64,000 bases of DNA, taken from the NCBI GenBank assembly GCA_937923405.1, contig CALDUY010000005.1, positions 303,400-367,399 of the forward strand, read 5' to 3'. The translations under genes were made by a program, and so were the position numbers. The stretch comes from an uncultured Gemmataceae bacterium (lineage in GTDB: Bacteria; Planctomycetota; Planctomycetia; Gemmatales; Gemmataceae). This document shows, piece by piece, positions 1 through 9,143 of this stretch. How positions within the stretch are numbered: the stretch's first letter is position 1; every line of letters begins with the position of its first letter. The notes under the pieces are model-generated. The model did not search any database. It saw nothing but the letters and a program-made list of their open reading frames with translations, and was not told where the DNA came from.

Positions 1-446
1 ACTCCTCCGTTGCGGGCAACACGCAACTCTCACTCGGTGAGGGCATCAACGCCTTCATTGACTCTTCGACTTCGCTGTACTCCGGAGATTTATCCATCCA
101 AGGTGGGAATGATACCAACACCACAGTTGTTTCGGGTTTGGTCTCTGGAAACGTTAACATCGACCTAGGAAACGGGGATAGCAACACGACCACAGTGACG
201 GGATCCGTGGGCGGCACGTTCCGTTATCGGCTTGGCAATGGATCGTTAGGAGTGCTGAACCTCTTGCCTACCGTGGCGCAAACCCTCAGTGTGGATATTC
301 TGTTCGGTACGGGTGACTCCACCTTCACTTTAAGTCCGAATCTGACCCTGGACGGAATCGTTCGTGGTACTGGTGGAACCTATACGTTCAATCAGGGAAC
401 GGCGATTCTCGCGCCAAATCTCATCTTTTTCAACTATCCGGTTTAA
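1..446 (+). CDS. Secreted repeat protein, C-terminal part (5' end outside window)
   Basis: The frame is open from base 3 and ends at TAA 444-446, giving 147 visible residues of a longer protein. It is rich in Gly, Asn, Asp and Thr with short repeats such as NVNIDLGNGDSN, the look of a surface beta-solenoid. Its last 35 residues closely match the end of the next gene (GIVRGTGGTxTFNQ, then LAP), so the two are tandem paralogues. By analogy with the neighbour it is probably exported. No enzymatic motif is visible and the function is unknown. Confidence 0.8.
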   Translation, partial: SSVAGNTQLSLGEGINAFIDSSTSLYSGDLSIQGGNDTNTTVVSGLVSGNVNIDLGNGDSNTTTVTGSVGGTFRYRLGNGSLGVLNLLPTVAQTLSVDILFGTGDSTFTLSPNLTLDGIVRGTGGTYTFNQGTAILAPNLIFFNYPV

Positions 447-771
447 TGGATTATTCCAATTAAACGGATAACAGCAATCAATCTCTTTCCTCGAAGATCC
501 TGGTTAAGATTTCTAACCAGGACCTTCGAGGTTTTTGTTTATTGAATCAATTACTCCAAATAATCTAAAGATTTTATTTCAAACGATTAGAGAATCTGCA
601 GATGATTCGGTGACTGGCAAATCTGGTTAAACTGAATTGCGTTCTCTTCCAACATCGTTTTATCTAGAACTCAGACACGCAGGCACCGCGCCGCCTTATG
701 TGTCTTCAGAGGCAACATCCATCGTTTGGGGTCCAGAGTTTCTTGTCTTCTCTTTGGGGAGAACTTACTCA
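447..771. other. Intergenic gap between tandem paralogues
   Basis: About 325 bases holding the terminator at 489-540, then an AT-rich stretch (540-640) that probably carries the promoter of the next gene. I see no credible coding sequence; the in-frame extension from a TTG at 637 lacks a ribosome binding site. Confidence 0.6.
489..540 (+). terminator. Rho-independent terminator
   Basis: The arms CCTCGAAG (489-496) and CTTCGAGG (524-531) pair perfectly. An inner stem CCTGGTTA (499-506) pairs with TAACCAGG (514-521), and GTTTTTGTTT follows. It lies 43 bases after the stop of the first gene. Confidence 0.85.
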
Positions 772-2016
772 ATGAACGTGAAACGAAGCTTTCGGCCAAC
801 CCTAGAGGGGTTGGAAGCTCGCTGGGTTCCTGCCACTATTAAACTGATCGGCGGTAACCTGTTTGTTAGCAATCCAGTTAGTACGTCTCTCAGTATCGTC
901 TCAATTGCTCCGGGCAAAGTCCAGGTGGCGGACGGCTCTATAGTAACAGTGACCGGAGTAGGCGGTTTGATTTCCGTCACGGGAACAAACAAAGCCGAAA
1001 CGATTTTTATTAATGCAATCCCCTCACCATTTCCTGGCAACGTGATTGTCAATGCCAAAAACGGCAACGACAATATATTTTTCGGTGGCAAGTTTGGTGG
1101 CAATCTTACCTTCCTTGGCGGTCTCGGGGATGACCTCGTCAGTGTGGGTGCCGCAACGCTTGTCGGTGGTTCGATGACCTACTTGGGCGGTTTGGGATCA
1201 AACGACCTAGTGCTTAACGCCCCCTTGCAGACCGGTGGCAACCTGACGGTGGTTGGGCTGAACGACTTGACCGGTAGCGGACCATTGACCGTGTTCGGAA
1301 ACGTCTCGTTGACAACGATTCCGAATACCGCCGTGCCGATGAACATTACGCCGACCGGTATCATGAAGATCGGTGGCATGTTCAACGTCATCAGCGGCTC
1401 TGGGGCGGATACCATCACTTTGACCAGTCCTACTGTTAACATTGGCGGTAACGTCAATCTGAACCTGGGTGATGGTAACAATAGCGTGACCTTGGCTCCA
1501 CTTGCAGGCACGCTCTCCGGTAACCTGAGCGTGACCACCGGCTCAGGTATTGATACTGTTACCTTGGCAAGTGCCCTGACTGTTGCTGGCAATGCCATGT
1601 TCAGTCTCGGGGAAGATGTTAATGGATTCTCATTCGGCCCATCTGCTGTGGTACTCGGCAACCTGATGTTGGCCGTTGGCAACGGCAATAACAGTCCGAT
1701 GACTGTGGCAGGTACCGTTGCCGGTAACCTCAGTCTGACTCAGGGGAACGGCGCCAACGGTACAGTCAACATCACCACGGTACCGGGTGGTATGTTTACT
1801 TACCGTGGTGGTAACGGAACCGGCAGTGTGCAATTGCTCGGTGCTGGTACCTACTTGGTCGACATGACCTATGGTACCGGCGGAACGAATATCCTGACGA
1901 TTAACAACACCGCTCTGGTGCTCAACGGCATCGTTCGAGGAACGGGTGGTACAAACACCTTCAACCAGATTGCTGGCACGTTGGCTCCGACGTTGCAGTT
2001 GATTCAGTTCCCGTGA
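772..2016 (+). CDS. Secreted beta-repeat protein with planctomycete LExLExR N-terminal motif
   Basis: 414 residues. The start is the ATG at 772, which has GGGGAGA about 9 bases upstream; an upstream TTG (637) gives a poorly supported extension. Residues 5-18 read SFRPTLEGLEARWV, the motif that opens many large planctomycete surface proteins and recurs in the gene at 5339-7993. The rest is repeats of about 30-40 residues built on GGNL-, NGDN- and GDGNNSVTL-like turns, suggesting a beta-helix. Paralogue of the partial gene upstream. No catalytic motif; probably cell-surface, function unknown. Confidence 0.85.
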   Translation: MNVKRSFRPTLEGLEARWVPATIKLIGGNLFVSNPVSTSLSIVSIAPGKVQVADGSIVTVTGVGGLISVTGTNKAETIFINAIPSPFPGNVIVNAKNGNDNIFFGGKFGGNLTFLGGLGDDLVSVGAATLVGGSMTYLGGLGSNDLVLNAPLQTGGNLTVVGLNDLTGSGPLTVFGNVSLTTIPNTAVPMNITPTGIMKIGGMFNVISGSGADTITLTSPTVNIGGNVNLNLGDGNNSVTLAPLAGTLSGNLSVTTGSGIDTVTLASALTVAGNAMFSLGEDVNGFSFGPSAVVLGNLMLAVGNGNNSPMTVAGTVAGNLSLTQGNGANGTVNITTVPGGMFTYRGGNGTGSVQLLGAGTYLVDMTYGTGGTNILTINNTALVLNGIVRGTGGTNTFNQIAGTLAPTLQLIQFP

Positions 2017-2067
2017 TCGATGTGAGTCGATTTCGAGGAGCTTGAGCCTCTGGGCCTCGAATGATCG

Positions 2068-2118
2068 GACCGACTGTTTTGCCCAACTCGCTGGCAAGAC
2101 AGTCGGTCTTGCTTTTTC
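2068..2118 (+). terminator. Rho-independent terminator
   Basis: GACCGACTGT (2068-2077) pairs perfectly with ACAGTCGGTC (2099-2108), followed by TTGCTTTTTCT. It closes the gene ending at 2016. Confidence 0.85.
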
Positions 2119-2222
2119 TCCTTGCAGCTGCTCGATTGTCAATTTCAGGATGGTATTAAAGCCCCGCTTCACGCTAGGATTGCAAAGCTAGTAACTTGTT
2201 CGCTTTCGTGAAGGAGTTCGCG

Positions 2223-3860
2223 ATGTCGGGAACGGCCAGTACTACTTCTTACGATGAGTTGATCTATCCAAGCCTAGCCTTTCCACAGACACATCCGGAC
2301 CTGCTGGGCATGCTCGGGACGCTGTTTGGCCTCAATCCCGCTCCGACGGACAACTGTCGGGTGTTGGAGCTGGGCTGCGCCAGCGGGGCCAACTTGATGC
2401 CCTTGGCCTACGCCTGGCCGAACAGCACCTTCCTGGGCATCGACTATGCCGCTAAACAGGTGGAGCAAGGAAACAATCGCCTCAAGCAGTTGCCCCTGAG
2501 GAATTTAGAACTAAGGCATGCCAGCATTCTCGACGTGAACAAAGATTGGGGCAAGTTCGACTACATCCTCTGCCACGGGGTGTACTCCTGGGTGCCCGTC
2601 GAAGTCCAAGAAGCGATACTGCGCATCTATCGGGAGAACCTCGCTGAGCATGGGATCGGCTATATTAGCTACAATGTGCTACCCGGCTGGCACATGCGCG
2701 GCATGATCCGCGAGATGATGTGCTATCACGACACCTGGCACATGAACTCACCGCCTCTAGAGCGGGTAAAACAAGCTCGGGCCCTGCTACAGTTTCTCGG
2801 CAACTCGGTCAAGAATCAGCAGACTCCCTACGGACTATTGCTTAAGCAAGAACTGGAAGTGCTGAGCAAAGTCAACGACAGCTACATCTTCCATGAACAC
2901 CTGGAAGAACATAACGATCCGATTTACTTCTTCGAGTTCAACGAACGATTGGTCAAGCACAATCTACGATTCCTCGGCGAAGCGGACTTTCGCATGATGG
3001 TGCATGAAAACCTGCCGCAGGAGACGCGCGAGCAACTCGCCAAGGTTGCGCCGAATCTGATTCAGATGGAGCAGTACCTCGACTTCCTTTCCAATCGGAT
3101 GTTTCGGCAGTCGCTGGTTTGCCACGAGGAGCATCGCCCCAGCTACAATCTCACGCCGGAACGGATCATGTCCTTCCAGGTGGTGACCGCGTTGAAGCCG
3201 GAGTCCAAGACCGTTAACTTCGCGCGAAACGTGCAGGAATCGTTTGGCCTTCCCAACGGGATGAAAATCTCCTCCGGCGAACCGATCGTCAAAGCGGGGA
3301 TGACGGTACTGGCGGAGGCCTTCCCGAATGCGGTGCCTTTTGCGGAATTGTTCGCACGAGCGAGAAAGAAGCTCGGAAATGTGCGTTCCGACCTTGGCTC
3401 GTCTGGAACTGGAAACAATTCCGCCCAGGAGACGGATCCCTCGCTGGAACGCGATCGCAACGAGCTGGCAGGAACACTTCTCAAACTCTACTCAATCGGC
3501 GGCTGCGGACTGATCGAGTTCTGGCGATCGTATCCGAAATTTGTCACGCGGGTTAGCGACAAACCCGTAGCTAGCCCCGTGGCTCGGCTATTGGCTCAGG
3601 AAAATCAGTCCATCGCCACCATGAGACATCAATGTATCATGCTGAATGAACTTGATCGGCAACTGATCCCGATGCTCGATGGAACGCACACACAGTTAGC
3701 GATGCAGTCGAAACTGTTGGAAGCGTTCAACAAAGGGCAGATCAATCTCGCCCGAGCCGGTCAGCCGATCAAGGAAGAACACAAGGCACGACCGATTCTG
3801 CGGGATTTGATCGATCAGCAACTCACACGCTATGCAGAATCGGCGCTGTTGATCGGGTAA
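2223..3860 (+). CDS. SAM-dependent methyltransferase with methyltransferase regulatory domain
   Basis: 545 residues. The ATG at 2223 follows AAGGAG (2211-2216) at good spacing and is preferred over a TTG at 2196. The N-terminus YDELIYPSLAFPQTHPD precedes SAM motif I, VLELGCASG (residues 47-55), and a Rossmann-type methyltransferase domain to about residue 200. The middle part (about 220-310) resembles the methyltransferase regulatory domain, and the C-terminal part resembles the winged-helix tail of the same family. Substrate unknown. It ends four bases before a convergent small gene. Confidence 0.85.
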   Translation: MSGTASTTSYDELIYPSLAFPQTHPDLLGMLGTLFGLNPAPTDNCRVLELGCASGANLMPLAYAWPNSTFLGIDYAAKQVEQGNNRLKQLPLRNLELRHASILDVNKDWGKFDYILCHGVYSWVPVEVQEAILRIYRENLAEHGIGYISYNVLPGWHMRGMIREMMCYHDTWHMNSPPLERVKQARALLQFLGNSVKNQQTPYGLLLKQELEVLSKVNDSYIFHEHLEEHNDPIYFFEFNERLVKHNLRFLGEADFRMMVHENLPQETREQLAKVAPNLIQMEQYLDFLSNRMFRQSLVCHEEHRPSYNLTPERIMSFQVVTALKPESKTVNFARNVQESFGLPNGMKISSGEPIVKAGMTVLAEAFPNAVPFAELFARARKKLGNVRSDLGSSGTGNNSAQETDPSLERDRNELAGTLLKLYSIGGCGLIEFWRSYPKFVTRVSDKPVASPVARLLAQENQSIATMRHQCIMLNELDRQLIPMLDGTHTQLAMQSKLLEAFNKGQINLARAGQPIKEEHKARPILRDLIDQQLTRYAESALLIG

Positions 3861-3864
3861 GCAA

Positions 3865-4005
3865 CTATCGGCGATTGCTCAGCCAGGTTAGCCCACCGAT
3901 GACGAGCATGACGACGGCGACACAGAAGAACACCTGACCGGGGAAACCGCCTACGTTGCCCACATACTCCCAAAGTCGAACAAATGGCCGCGTCAGTTCA
4001 TTCAT
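3865..4005 (-). CDS. Small single-pass membrane protein
   Basis: 46 residues from ATG 4005, which has GGAG 7 bases upstream; longer in-frame starts exist but lack a ribosome binding site. A polar N-terminus (MNELTRPFVRLWEYVGNV) leads into one hydrophobic helix (FFCVAVVMLVIGGLTWL) and a positive tail NRR, the pattern of a small inner-membrane protein. I do not recognise a family. Confidence 0.5.
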   Translation of the reverse strand: MNELTRPFVRLWEYVGNVGGFPGQVFFCVAVVMLVIGGLTWLSNRR

Positions 4006-4085
4006 GATGAAACTCCATAGGAAAACTAGTTCCATCGGAAGTATGGGATGAGGTTCGGCCAGTGTCAAAAAGCTTAGGCAACAAC

Positions 4086-4358
4086 TTAAAGTTCCCGAGG
4101 GATCGGTAGCTCGCGCAGGATCCGTTCCACCTGCGCGATGTCTTCCTCATCGACTCCTTCACGACGTCGATAACGTCGCTGCAAGCTGTCCAGCACATGT
4201 TCCCACATGGCGCGAGTTGGGATCAGTCCGCGAGTCCATTCGCCGCGCCGCTGGAGTTTCCACTTGAACGACCACTGACCGGCAAACTTCTCGGCACACA
4301 GGAACCGCCGTTCCCCGGTCTCGGGATGCTGGTCGGTCCACTTGATCTGGATGGGCAT
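4086..4358 (-). CDS. Small hypothetical protein coupled to the pseudouridine synthase gene
   Basis: 90 residues, charged and Trp-rich (MPIQIKWTDQHPETGERRF), with no signal peptide or membrane segment. Its ATG sits two bases after the stop of the upstream RluA-type gene, so translation is probably coupled. No family recognised. Confidence 0.65.
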   Translation of the reverse strand: MPIQIKWTDQHPETGERRFLCAEKFAGQWSFKWKLQRRGEWTRGLIPTRAMWEHVLDSLQRRYRRREGVDEEDIAQVERILRELPIPREL

Positions 4359-4360
4359 GT

Positions 4361-5317
4361 TCAGGTTCCACCACGTCGTAGCCGCTCGATCAGTCCGGCC
4401 ATGTCGGCAGGGATCGGCATGTGCCAGCGCATGGCCTCGCCAGTGATCGGATGCTCGAAGCCAAGTTCGCAGGCATGCAACATCAGTCGCAGCGCACCGC
4501 TAGGATCGTCGATCAGACGGTCTGGCTGGACTCGATAGACCCGATCGCCGCACACCGGATGCCCCAGCTCGGCGAGATGGATGCGGATCTGATGCGTGCG
4601 CCCCGTTTCCAAGCGGCACGCGACGACGGTGAACCCTGGCAAGCGTTCGAGGGCCTCGACATAGGTGATCGCTTCCTTGCCAACCAGTGCGGAGCCGCTG
4701 CCGCGACGGCCATCGCCGCGATCGCGAACCAGGAAGTTGTGAATCCGCTGAGAGGGACAGTCGCCCCGCACCACAGCGACATAGCGTCGGATCACCGAGT
4801 GGGCGTGAAACTGCTTGCCCAGCCCGCGCTCTGCGGCCACACTCCGAGCAAAGACCAGTAAGCCGCTCGTCTCCTTGTCCAGACGATGCACGATGCGTAG
4901 CCGAGAGGATGTCGCTCGGCCTTGCCGCTGAGAGGCAAGCACCTTGGCCACTAGATCATGCAAGGTCGGCGAGAGAAACTTACGTTCGTCCTTCCAGTGT
5001 AGCTCGGAGGGATGACGAACACTGTTCAACCCCGCTGGTTTCTCGACAACCACGAGATGCTCATCTACATATCGGATCGCGATTGACTCTGGCTGGGGAG
5101 GGCGCGGAGCGGGACGAGCGAGTAGTTCGACGAGGTCGCCCTCTTTGACACGCCGAGCGGGATCGAGACAGAGTTCGCCCAAGACCTTGACTCGGCGAGC
5201 AGCGATCAAGGAGCGAACCTGATTCCAAGACAGGCCGACTAACTTGCGGCGCAGCACCGCCGTTACGGTGGCATTCGCCTCCGCTGCGGAAACCGGAAAT
5301 GGGGCAATAGCGTTCAT
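4361..5317 (-). CDS. RluA-family pseudouridine synthase
   Basis: 318 residues. An S4-type RNA-binding region lies at about residues 15-70. The catalytic motif HRLDKETSG is at 144-152, with D147 the expected nucleophilic Asp that isomerises uridine in rRNA or tRNA. GRTHQIRIHLAELGHPVCGD further on is the second family signature. Length and order fit the RluA/RluD class, but the target base cannot be told from the sequence. Followed two bases later by the small gene at 4086. Confidence 0.92.
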   Translation of the reverse strand: MNAIAPFPVSAAEANATVTAVLRRKLVGLSWNQVRSLIAARRVKVLGELCLDPARRVKEGDLVELLARPAPRPPQPESIAIRYVDEHLVVVEKPAGLNSVRHPSELHWKDERKFLSPTLHDLVAKVLASQRQGRATSSRLRIVHRLDKETSGLLVFARSVAAERGLGKQFHAHSVIRRYVAVVRGDCPSQRIHNFLVRDRGDGRRGSGSALVGKEAITYVEALERLPGFTVVACRLETGRTHQIRIHLAELGHPVCGDRVYRVQPDRLIDDPSGALRLMLHACELGFEHPITGEAMRWHMPIPADMAGLIERLRRGGT

Positions 5318-5338
5318 GCTAGCAGAATACCGAACACG

Positions 5339-7993
5339 CTAGAAAAGATCGAACGCCCGTTCGTCCTCTTTTCGAGAGCGTCGGCGAATTCGCTCGCCCC
5401 CCATGCCCAAAAGGACCGGAGCCAGCGAGAGAACCGCAGCGCTGAAGTCGCTGGAAAATTCCTCTGTCCAAAGCGAATCCACGTCTTCGGTTTGGTAGTT
5501 CACTTCAGGCTGGAGTTGTTGAACGGCTTGCTCAAAGACTGCTTCTGGTTCCAGCGGAGTAGCATCTGCCAGCACTTGCATCTCGTTGGCTTCAACCCCT
5601 TTCTTGAACGGAAGAATCAGAGCGGGATCTACGCCCTGGAGCAACAGTTCCAGCAATCCTTCCTCACTTTCCAACCAACGCCAGCTATCCAGTTCTGCGC
5701 TGGCAGCCAGCACGTCTTCGGATGTCTGTTGTTCAACGCGGCCACCAGACAACGTCAAGGCAGCGGCAGAAGCAAGCTGGCCCCCGGAATTACTCAACCC
5801 GTTGGCAGCGGCATTACCGGCCTGACTGCCCTGCGAGGTGCTGCTGAGACTGGTGCGAGCGCTGCCGGAAGCTGTTAATGCCAGGGAAAGTTGGGCGTTG
5901 CTGTCGAAAGAGACTGAACGAGCCAGTCCACTGCCTGAATCAGTCGTTGGTCCTCCGCCCAGACCAGCGGTCGGAGGTTGAACCGGTCCTGTTACAGGGG
6001 AGTTAGTCGAGGGTAGACTGACGGTGAAGACCGTGCCGCCAAAGATGTCACGCACCTTGAAGGTCACGGTCATCAGGCCCAATTTGGGATCGACCTGGAT
6101 GTCGGCCAAATGCAGAGCTTGGCGTAGATCGACCCAGGCACCGGTATTAGGATTGAAGAAGCCGAAGTCGAATTTCAAAGCCAACATTTTGCTCTCGAAC
6201 GTCAGCGTGATCTGATCGTCGGGAGAAAGGTTCTCGGCTTGAATGTCGAAATAGATGCCGTCGCGACGAGAAGTCGGCAACGGAGAAGAAGAGTAGAAAG
6301 CTACAAAGACCGAAGCGTTGCCCTGAGCGAACTCGTCCCGAGCGAAATGCACCATTAGGGACGCTCCCTGACGAGGAGTCTCAAGCTCGGTAGTGACGAC
6401 CTGCCCTGGAGCGATGTCCACGAGTTGAAAGACTTCGATTTTGCCCGAAGAGCCTTCCGGCAAGACGTTGACGCGATAAGTACTCGTGCCCACGCCGCCA
6501 TGTGAATCCACCACCATCACCAGGATGGTGAAAACCCCTTCCTGGACATAGGTGTGGCGAAGCGTGAAGGAACCATCTGGATTTAGGAGCAACGGTTGTG
6601 GTCCGGTTCCATCGCCGAAGTCCACTGTGGCCGTGAAGTCTCCGTCGCGACGATCGCTAAATCGCCCGTTGAGCAGGAACTCGGTGTTAGCCGGATGGTG
6701 TGGCGTGTTAGAAGGATGGATCACCACGTCCGGATTCGTGTTGTTCAGTTGCACCTGGAAAATCTGGAACCCGAACCCTGGATCGTCAGCGGAGTCGGTC
6801 ACCCCGACTAGGAAGGTGTACATGCCGTGAGGATGAGCGCTGGTCGGCGTCCAGAGCACTAGTCCCGTAGCCGGATCGATCGTCGCTCCCGAAGGACCAC
6901 TCAGCAAGGAATAGGTCAGCGTTTGCCCCACGTCGGGATCGCTGGCAGTGAGTTGCACCACGAGTTGCTCACCGTCGTAAACGGTCTGCTGCTCAATCGG
7001 ATCAAGGGTCGGATTGGTGTTGGCAAAGTGGACTTGGAAGGTCTGGATCGCGCTAGCAGGGTTGGCGTGAGAATCCTGCACCTGAACGACGAACGAATAG
7101 ACTCCCAGCGGTTGGGTGGCGCTAGGCATCCAGGTCAGTAGCCCGGTCGCGGCATCAAGCGTGGCTCCTTCGGGCGCTTGCAACAAGGTGTAGGTCAGCG
7201 TTTGCCCCGGGTCGGGATCGCTAGCGTTGAGTTGCACGGTGAGTTTTTCACCCGCTCGGATCGTTTGTGTCTGAATTGGAGCAAACACCGGAGGGTTGTT
7301 CGTGATGATATGCAGGTGGACTCGCCCCTGATCGGCGAGGCTGTGCGGCCCACCATCCAGGAAAGCTCCACGGACGCCAGACCCAGGTAGCTCGAACGTC
7401 TCGGACGGCAGACCAGTTGAGTAGCCCGCTCTCGCGAACGCATTGCTCGCTTGTCCACGATCCCAGGTGATCGATCCGTAGTTAAACTCGATGTCGAACG
7501 CGCCGGGGGCCAGATCACTGCGATCAATAATCACCAGTTGAAAGGTGTTCGTGCGGTCGGACTGACGATTGTAGTAGCCCACATTATCCCAGGTCACGCC
7601 GAAGGCATTGCGCCCATCGATCATGTCCTGCCCATAGCGGACTTCGCCGATCGTTGTAGTATCGACATCAGCGAAGAATGGGGCGATGATCGGCTGATTG
7701 ACGTAAGTCAGCGACGAGGGATTAAAAGCACCAAGGTTCGACTTGAAGTTGACGTAGCCGTTGTTGTTGACCCAAACCTTATCGTAGACCTGACCGAAAA
7801 AGTTGATGGTGAAGCCTAGCGAGGTCTGCTGGGTGAGATCATCGCCCTTGGGAAGCACGTTGGCCTCGAAACCAGGCAACTGTCGCAAAGTACTCGGCAC
7901 CCAACGATCTTCAAGTCGCTCTAGGCGAGGTTGAAATCGTGCCGTTTGTGGCTGGCGAACTCGACGACAAGGTTTGGTCTTGGCGGCTAACAT
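5339..7993 (-). CDS. Large surface protein: nidogen-like domain, two Ig/cadherin-like repeats, PKD-like domain
   Basis: 884 residues from ATG 7993 (GAGGGA upstream); a TTG-initiated extension to 8080 is less likely. RFQPRLERLEDRWVPS (19-34) is the same N-terminal motif as in the gene at 772. A nidogen-like domain follows (GFTINFFGQVYDKVWVNNNG onward). Two similar repeats of about 95 residues each carry SDPDxGQTLTY and ATGLxxWxP, and a PKD-like segment holds VDFGDGTG. The remainder is a low-complexity region and an acidic C-terminus ending in RRRSRKEDERAFDLF. Probably exported and adhesive (inference). The RluA-type gene starts 21 bases downstream. Confidence 0.85.
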   Translation of the reverse strand: MLAAKTKPCRRVRQPQTARFQPRLERLEDRWVPSTLRQLPGFEANVLPKGDDLTQQTSLGFTINFFGQVYDKVWVNNNGYVNFKSNLGAFNPSSLTYVNQPIIAPFFADVDTTTIGEVRYGQDMIDGRNAFGVTWDNVGYYNRQSDRTNTFQLVIIDRSDLAPGAFDIEFNYGSITWDRGQASNAFARAGYSTGLPSETFELPGSGVRGAFLDGGPHSLADQGRVHLHIITNNPPVFAPIQTQTIRAGEKLTVQLNASDPDPGQTLTYTLLQAPEGATLDAATGLLTWMPSATQPLGVYSFVVQVQDSHANPASAIQTFQVHFANTNPTLDPIEQQTVYDGEQLVVQLTASDPDVGQTLTYSLLSGPSGATIDPATGLVLWTPTSAHPHGMYTFLVGVTDSADDPGFGFQIFQVQLNNTNPDVVIHPSNTPHHPANTEFLLNGRFSDRRDGDFTATVDFGDGTGPQPLLLNPDGSFTLRHTYVQEGVFTILVMVVDSHGGVGTSTYRVNVLPEGSSGKIEVFQLVDIAPGQVVTTELETPRQGASLMVHFARDEFAQGNASVFVAFYSSSPLPTSRRDGIYFDIQAENLSPDDQITLTFESKMLALKFDFGFFNPNTGAWVDLRQALHLADIQVDPKLGLMTVTFKVRDIFGGTVFTVSLPSTNSPVTGPVQPPTAGLGGGPTTDSGSGLARSVSFDSNAQLSLALTASGSARTSLSSTSQGSQAGNAAANGLSNSGGQLASAAALTLSGGRVEQQTSEDVLAASAELDSWRWLESEEGLLELLLQGVDPALILPFKKGVEANEMQVLADATPLEPEAVFEQAVQQLQPEVNYQTEDVDSLWTEEFSSDFSAAVLSLAPVLLGMGGERIRRRSRKEDERAFDLF

Positions 7994-8285
7994 GCGATCC
8001 CTCTTGTCCGGATCCGACGCAACAGGGAAGTGCTCTTCACTACAAGCCTTTACTATAAAGCGATCTCTTCCCAGCAGCAAGGAGTTTACAGTTCAGAATT
8101 TAACCTGAGACACTCCGATTTTTACCTCAGAAGAATTCTTCGCGCGCAGCATCCCTCTGTTTATAATCTCGACAGATTACCTTAAGGTCGGACAGCAACG
8201 TACAAATAATTTTTCCTCTCCCGAAGAGAGTTTCAGCCCTGCTTTTTGCTTGACCGGGAAACCTTCCCAGCGATAAGATAGAAGC
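7994..8285. other. Divergent intergenic region
   Basis: Separates the minus-strand surface protein from the plus-strand Cys-rich gene. It is AT-rich around 8090-8220 and must carry both promoters. I see no strong hairpin or coding signal. Confidence 0.5.
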
Positions 8286-8642
8286 ATGAAAACGTTGGTA
8301 CGCTACCTTCTGTTGGGTTGGTGCAGTGTGATGCTGCTGCCTCCGCCCTGCTGGTGCTATCAGCTGACATCACTAACTAGCTGGGCAAGAGTGGACAGTT
8401 CGATCCCAGCCGAGAGTTGTTGTTCCAACTGCTGTGCTTCCCCACCTCAGCCAAAAGACGCTCCCACGCGAGAACCGCTCATATGGTGCTGCTGCGAAGA
8501 GTTAGTTGGTCCCACTGCGACCAGCGAAGGACGCGTTCCTCGACTTTCACGGCTTGGTGTTCGCCGTGGTAACACCGTTCCAGCTCGTTGCTGCTCCCGA
8601 TTTGCCTATATCGCCTCCGATTTGTCCGCTCTTTCCTTCTAG
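8286..8642 (+). CDS. Secreted Cys-rich small protein
   Basis: 118 residues. MKTLVRYLLLGWCSVMLLPP is a typical signal peptide. The mature part has clustered cysteines: CCxxCC after residue 40, a CCC triplet near 69-71 and a CC near 101-102. The ribosome binding site is weak (AGATAGA). It sits just before another CC-doublet protein (8759) on the same strand, suggesting related roles such as metal or disulfide chemistry at the cell surface (inference). No family recognised. Confidence 0.55.
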   Translation: MKTLVRYLLLGWCSVMLLPPPCWCYQLTSLTSWARVDSSIPAESCCSNCCASPPQPKDAPTREPLIWCCCEELVGPTATSEGRVPRLSRLGVRRGNTVPARCCSRFAYIASDLSALSF

Positions 8643-8758
8643 ACCGTTACACATTCTCCAGTGTGTCTGGCTTTGCTAAACTGCCACGAAGTTGAACCGC
8701 CTTAGGCTACAACCTCGTCGAATCTCTTGTTTTGAAGACATTTACTGGAGCATTTCAC

Positions 8759-9025
8759 ATGTTCAAGATTGTTGCGGCGTTTTTGGTGGCTTTTGTGATG
8801 GCGGGTGGGGTCGCGGGTTGGATGCACTATACGCACCAAGGGAACGAGTGTTGTTTCTTCAACCTCTCCTGCTGTGACTCGAATGAGGCCTGTTGCCCAG
8901 AAGATTGTTGCTATCCAGGGTCGCCTTGCTGTTTCCCGGGCAGTGATTGCTGCGATGGCACCTGTTGCAGCGAAACTGCGGAGTGCTGCTCCGTTCCGTC
9001 TGCCTGCTGCGGGGCGAAAAAGTAA
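8759..9025 (+). CDS. Secreted small protein with nine regularly spaced CC doublets
   Basis: 88 residues from ATG 8759, with GGAG 8 bases upstream. Residues 1-20 form a signal or anchor helix (MFKIVAAFLVAFVMAGGVAG). The rest contains nine Cys-Cys doublets whose gaps are exactly 5, 5, 3, 5, 5, 3, 5, 5 residues, that is a 19-residue unit CCx5CCx5CCx3 repeated almost three times. Intervening residues are mostly small, Pro or acidic. A strong terminator follows. Metal binding or a disulfide ladder are both possible; the family is not recognised. Confidence 0.75.
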   Translation: MFKIVAAFLVAFVMAGGVAGWMHYTHQGNECCFFNLSCCDSNEACCPEDCCYPGSPCCFPGSDCCDGTCCSETAECCSVPSACCGAKK

Positions 9026-9047
9026 GCCCATGCCGTAATCCACACGG

Positions 9048-9088
9048 CCAGCCGATCTTCTCGCCGAGGTCGGCTGGTCATTTTTTTT
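9048..9088 (+). terminator. Rho-independent terminator
   Basis: CCAGCCGA (9048-9055) pairs with TCGGCTGG (9070-9077), followed by TCA and eight T. It ends the CC-doublet gene. Confidence 0.85.
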
Positions 9089-9143
9089 CGACCTGCTATT
9101 TTGCAAAGGTATCGCAATCGATCTCTCTACCAGGAGAATTCAC

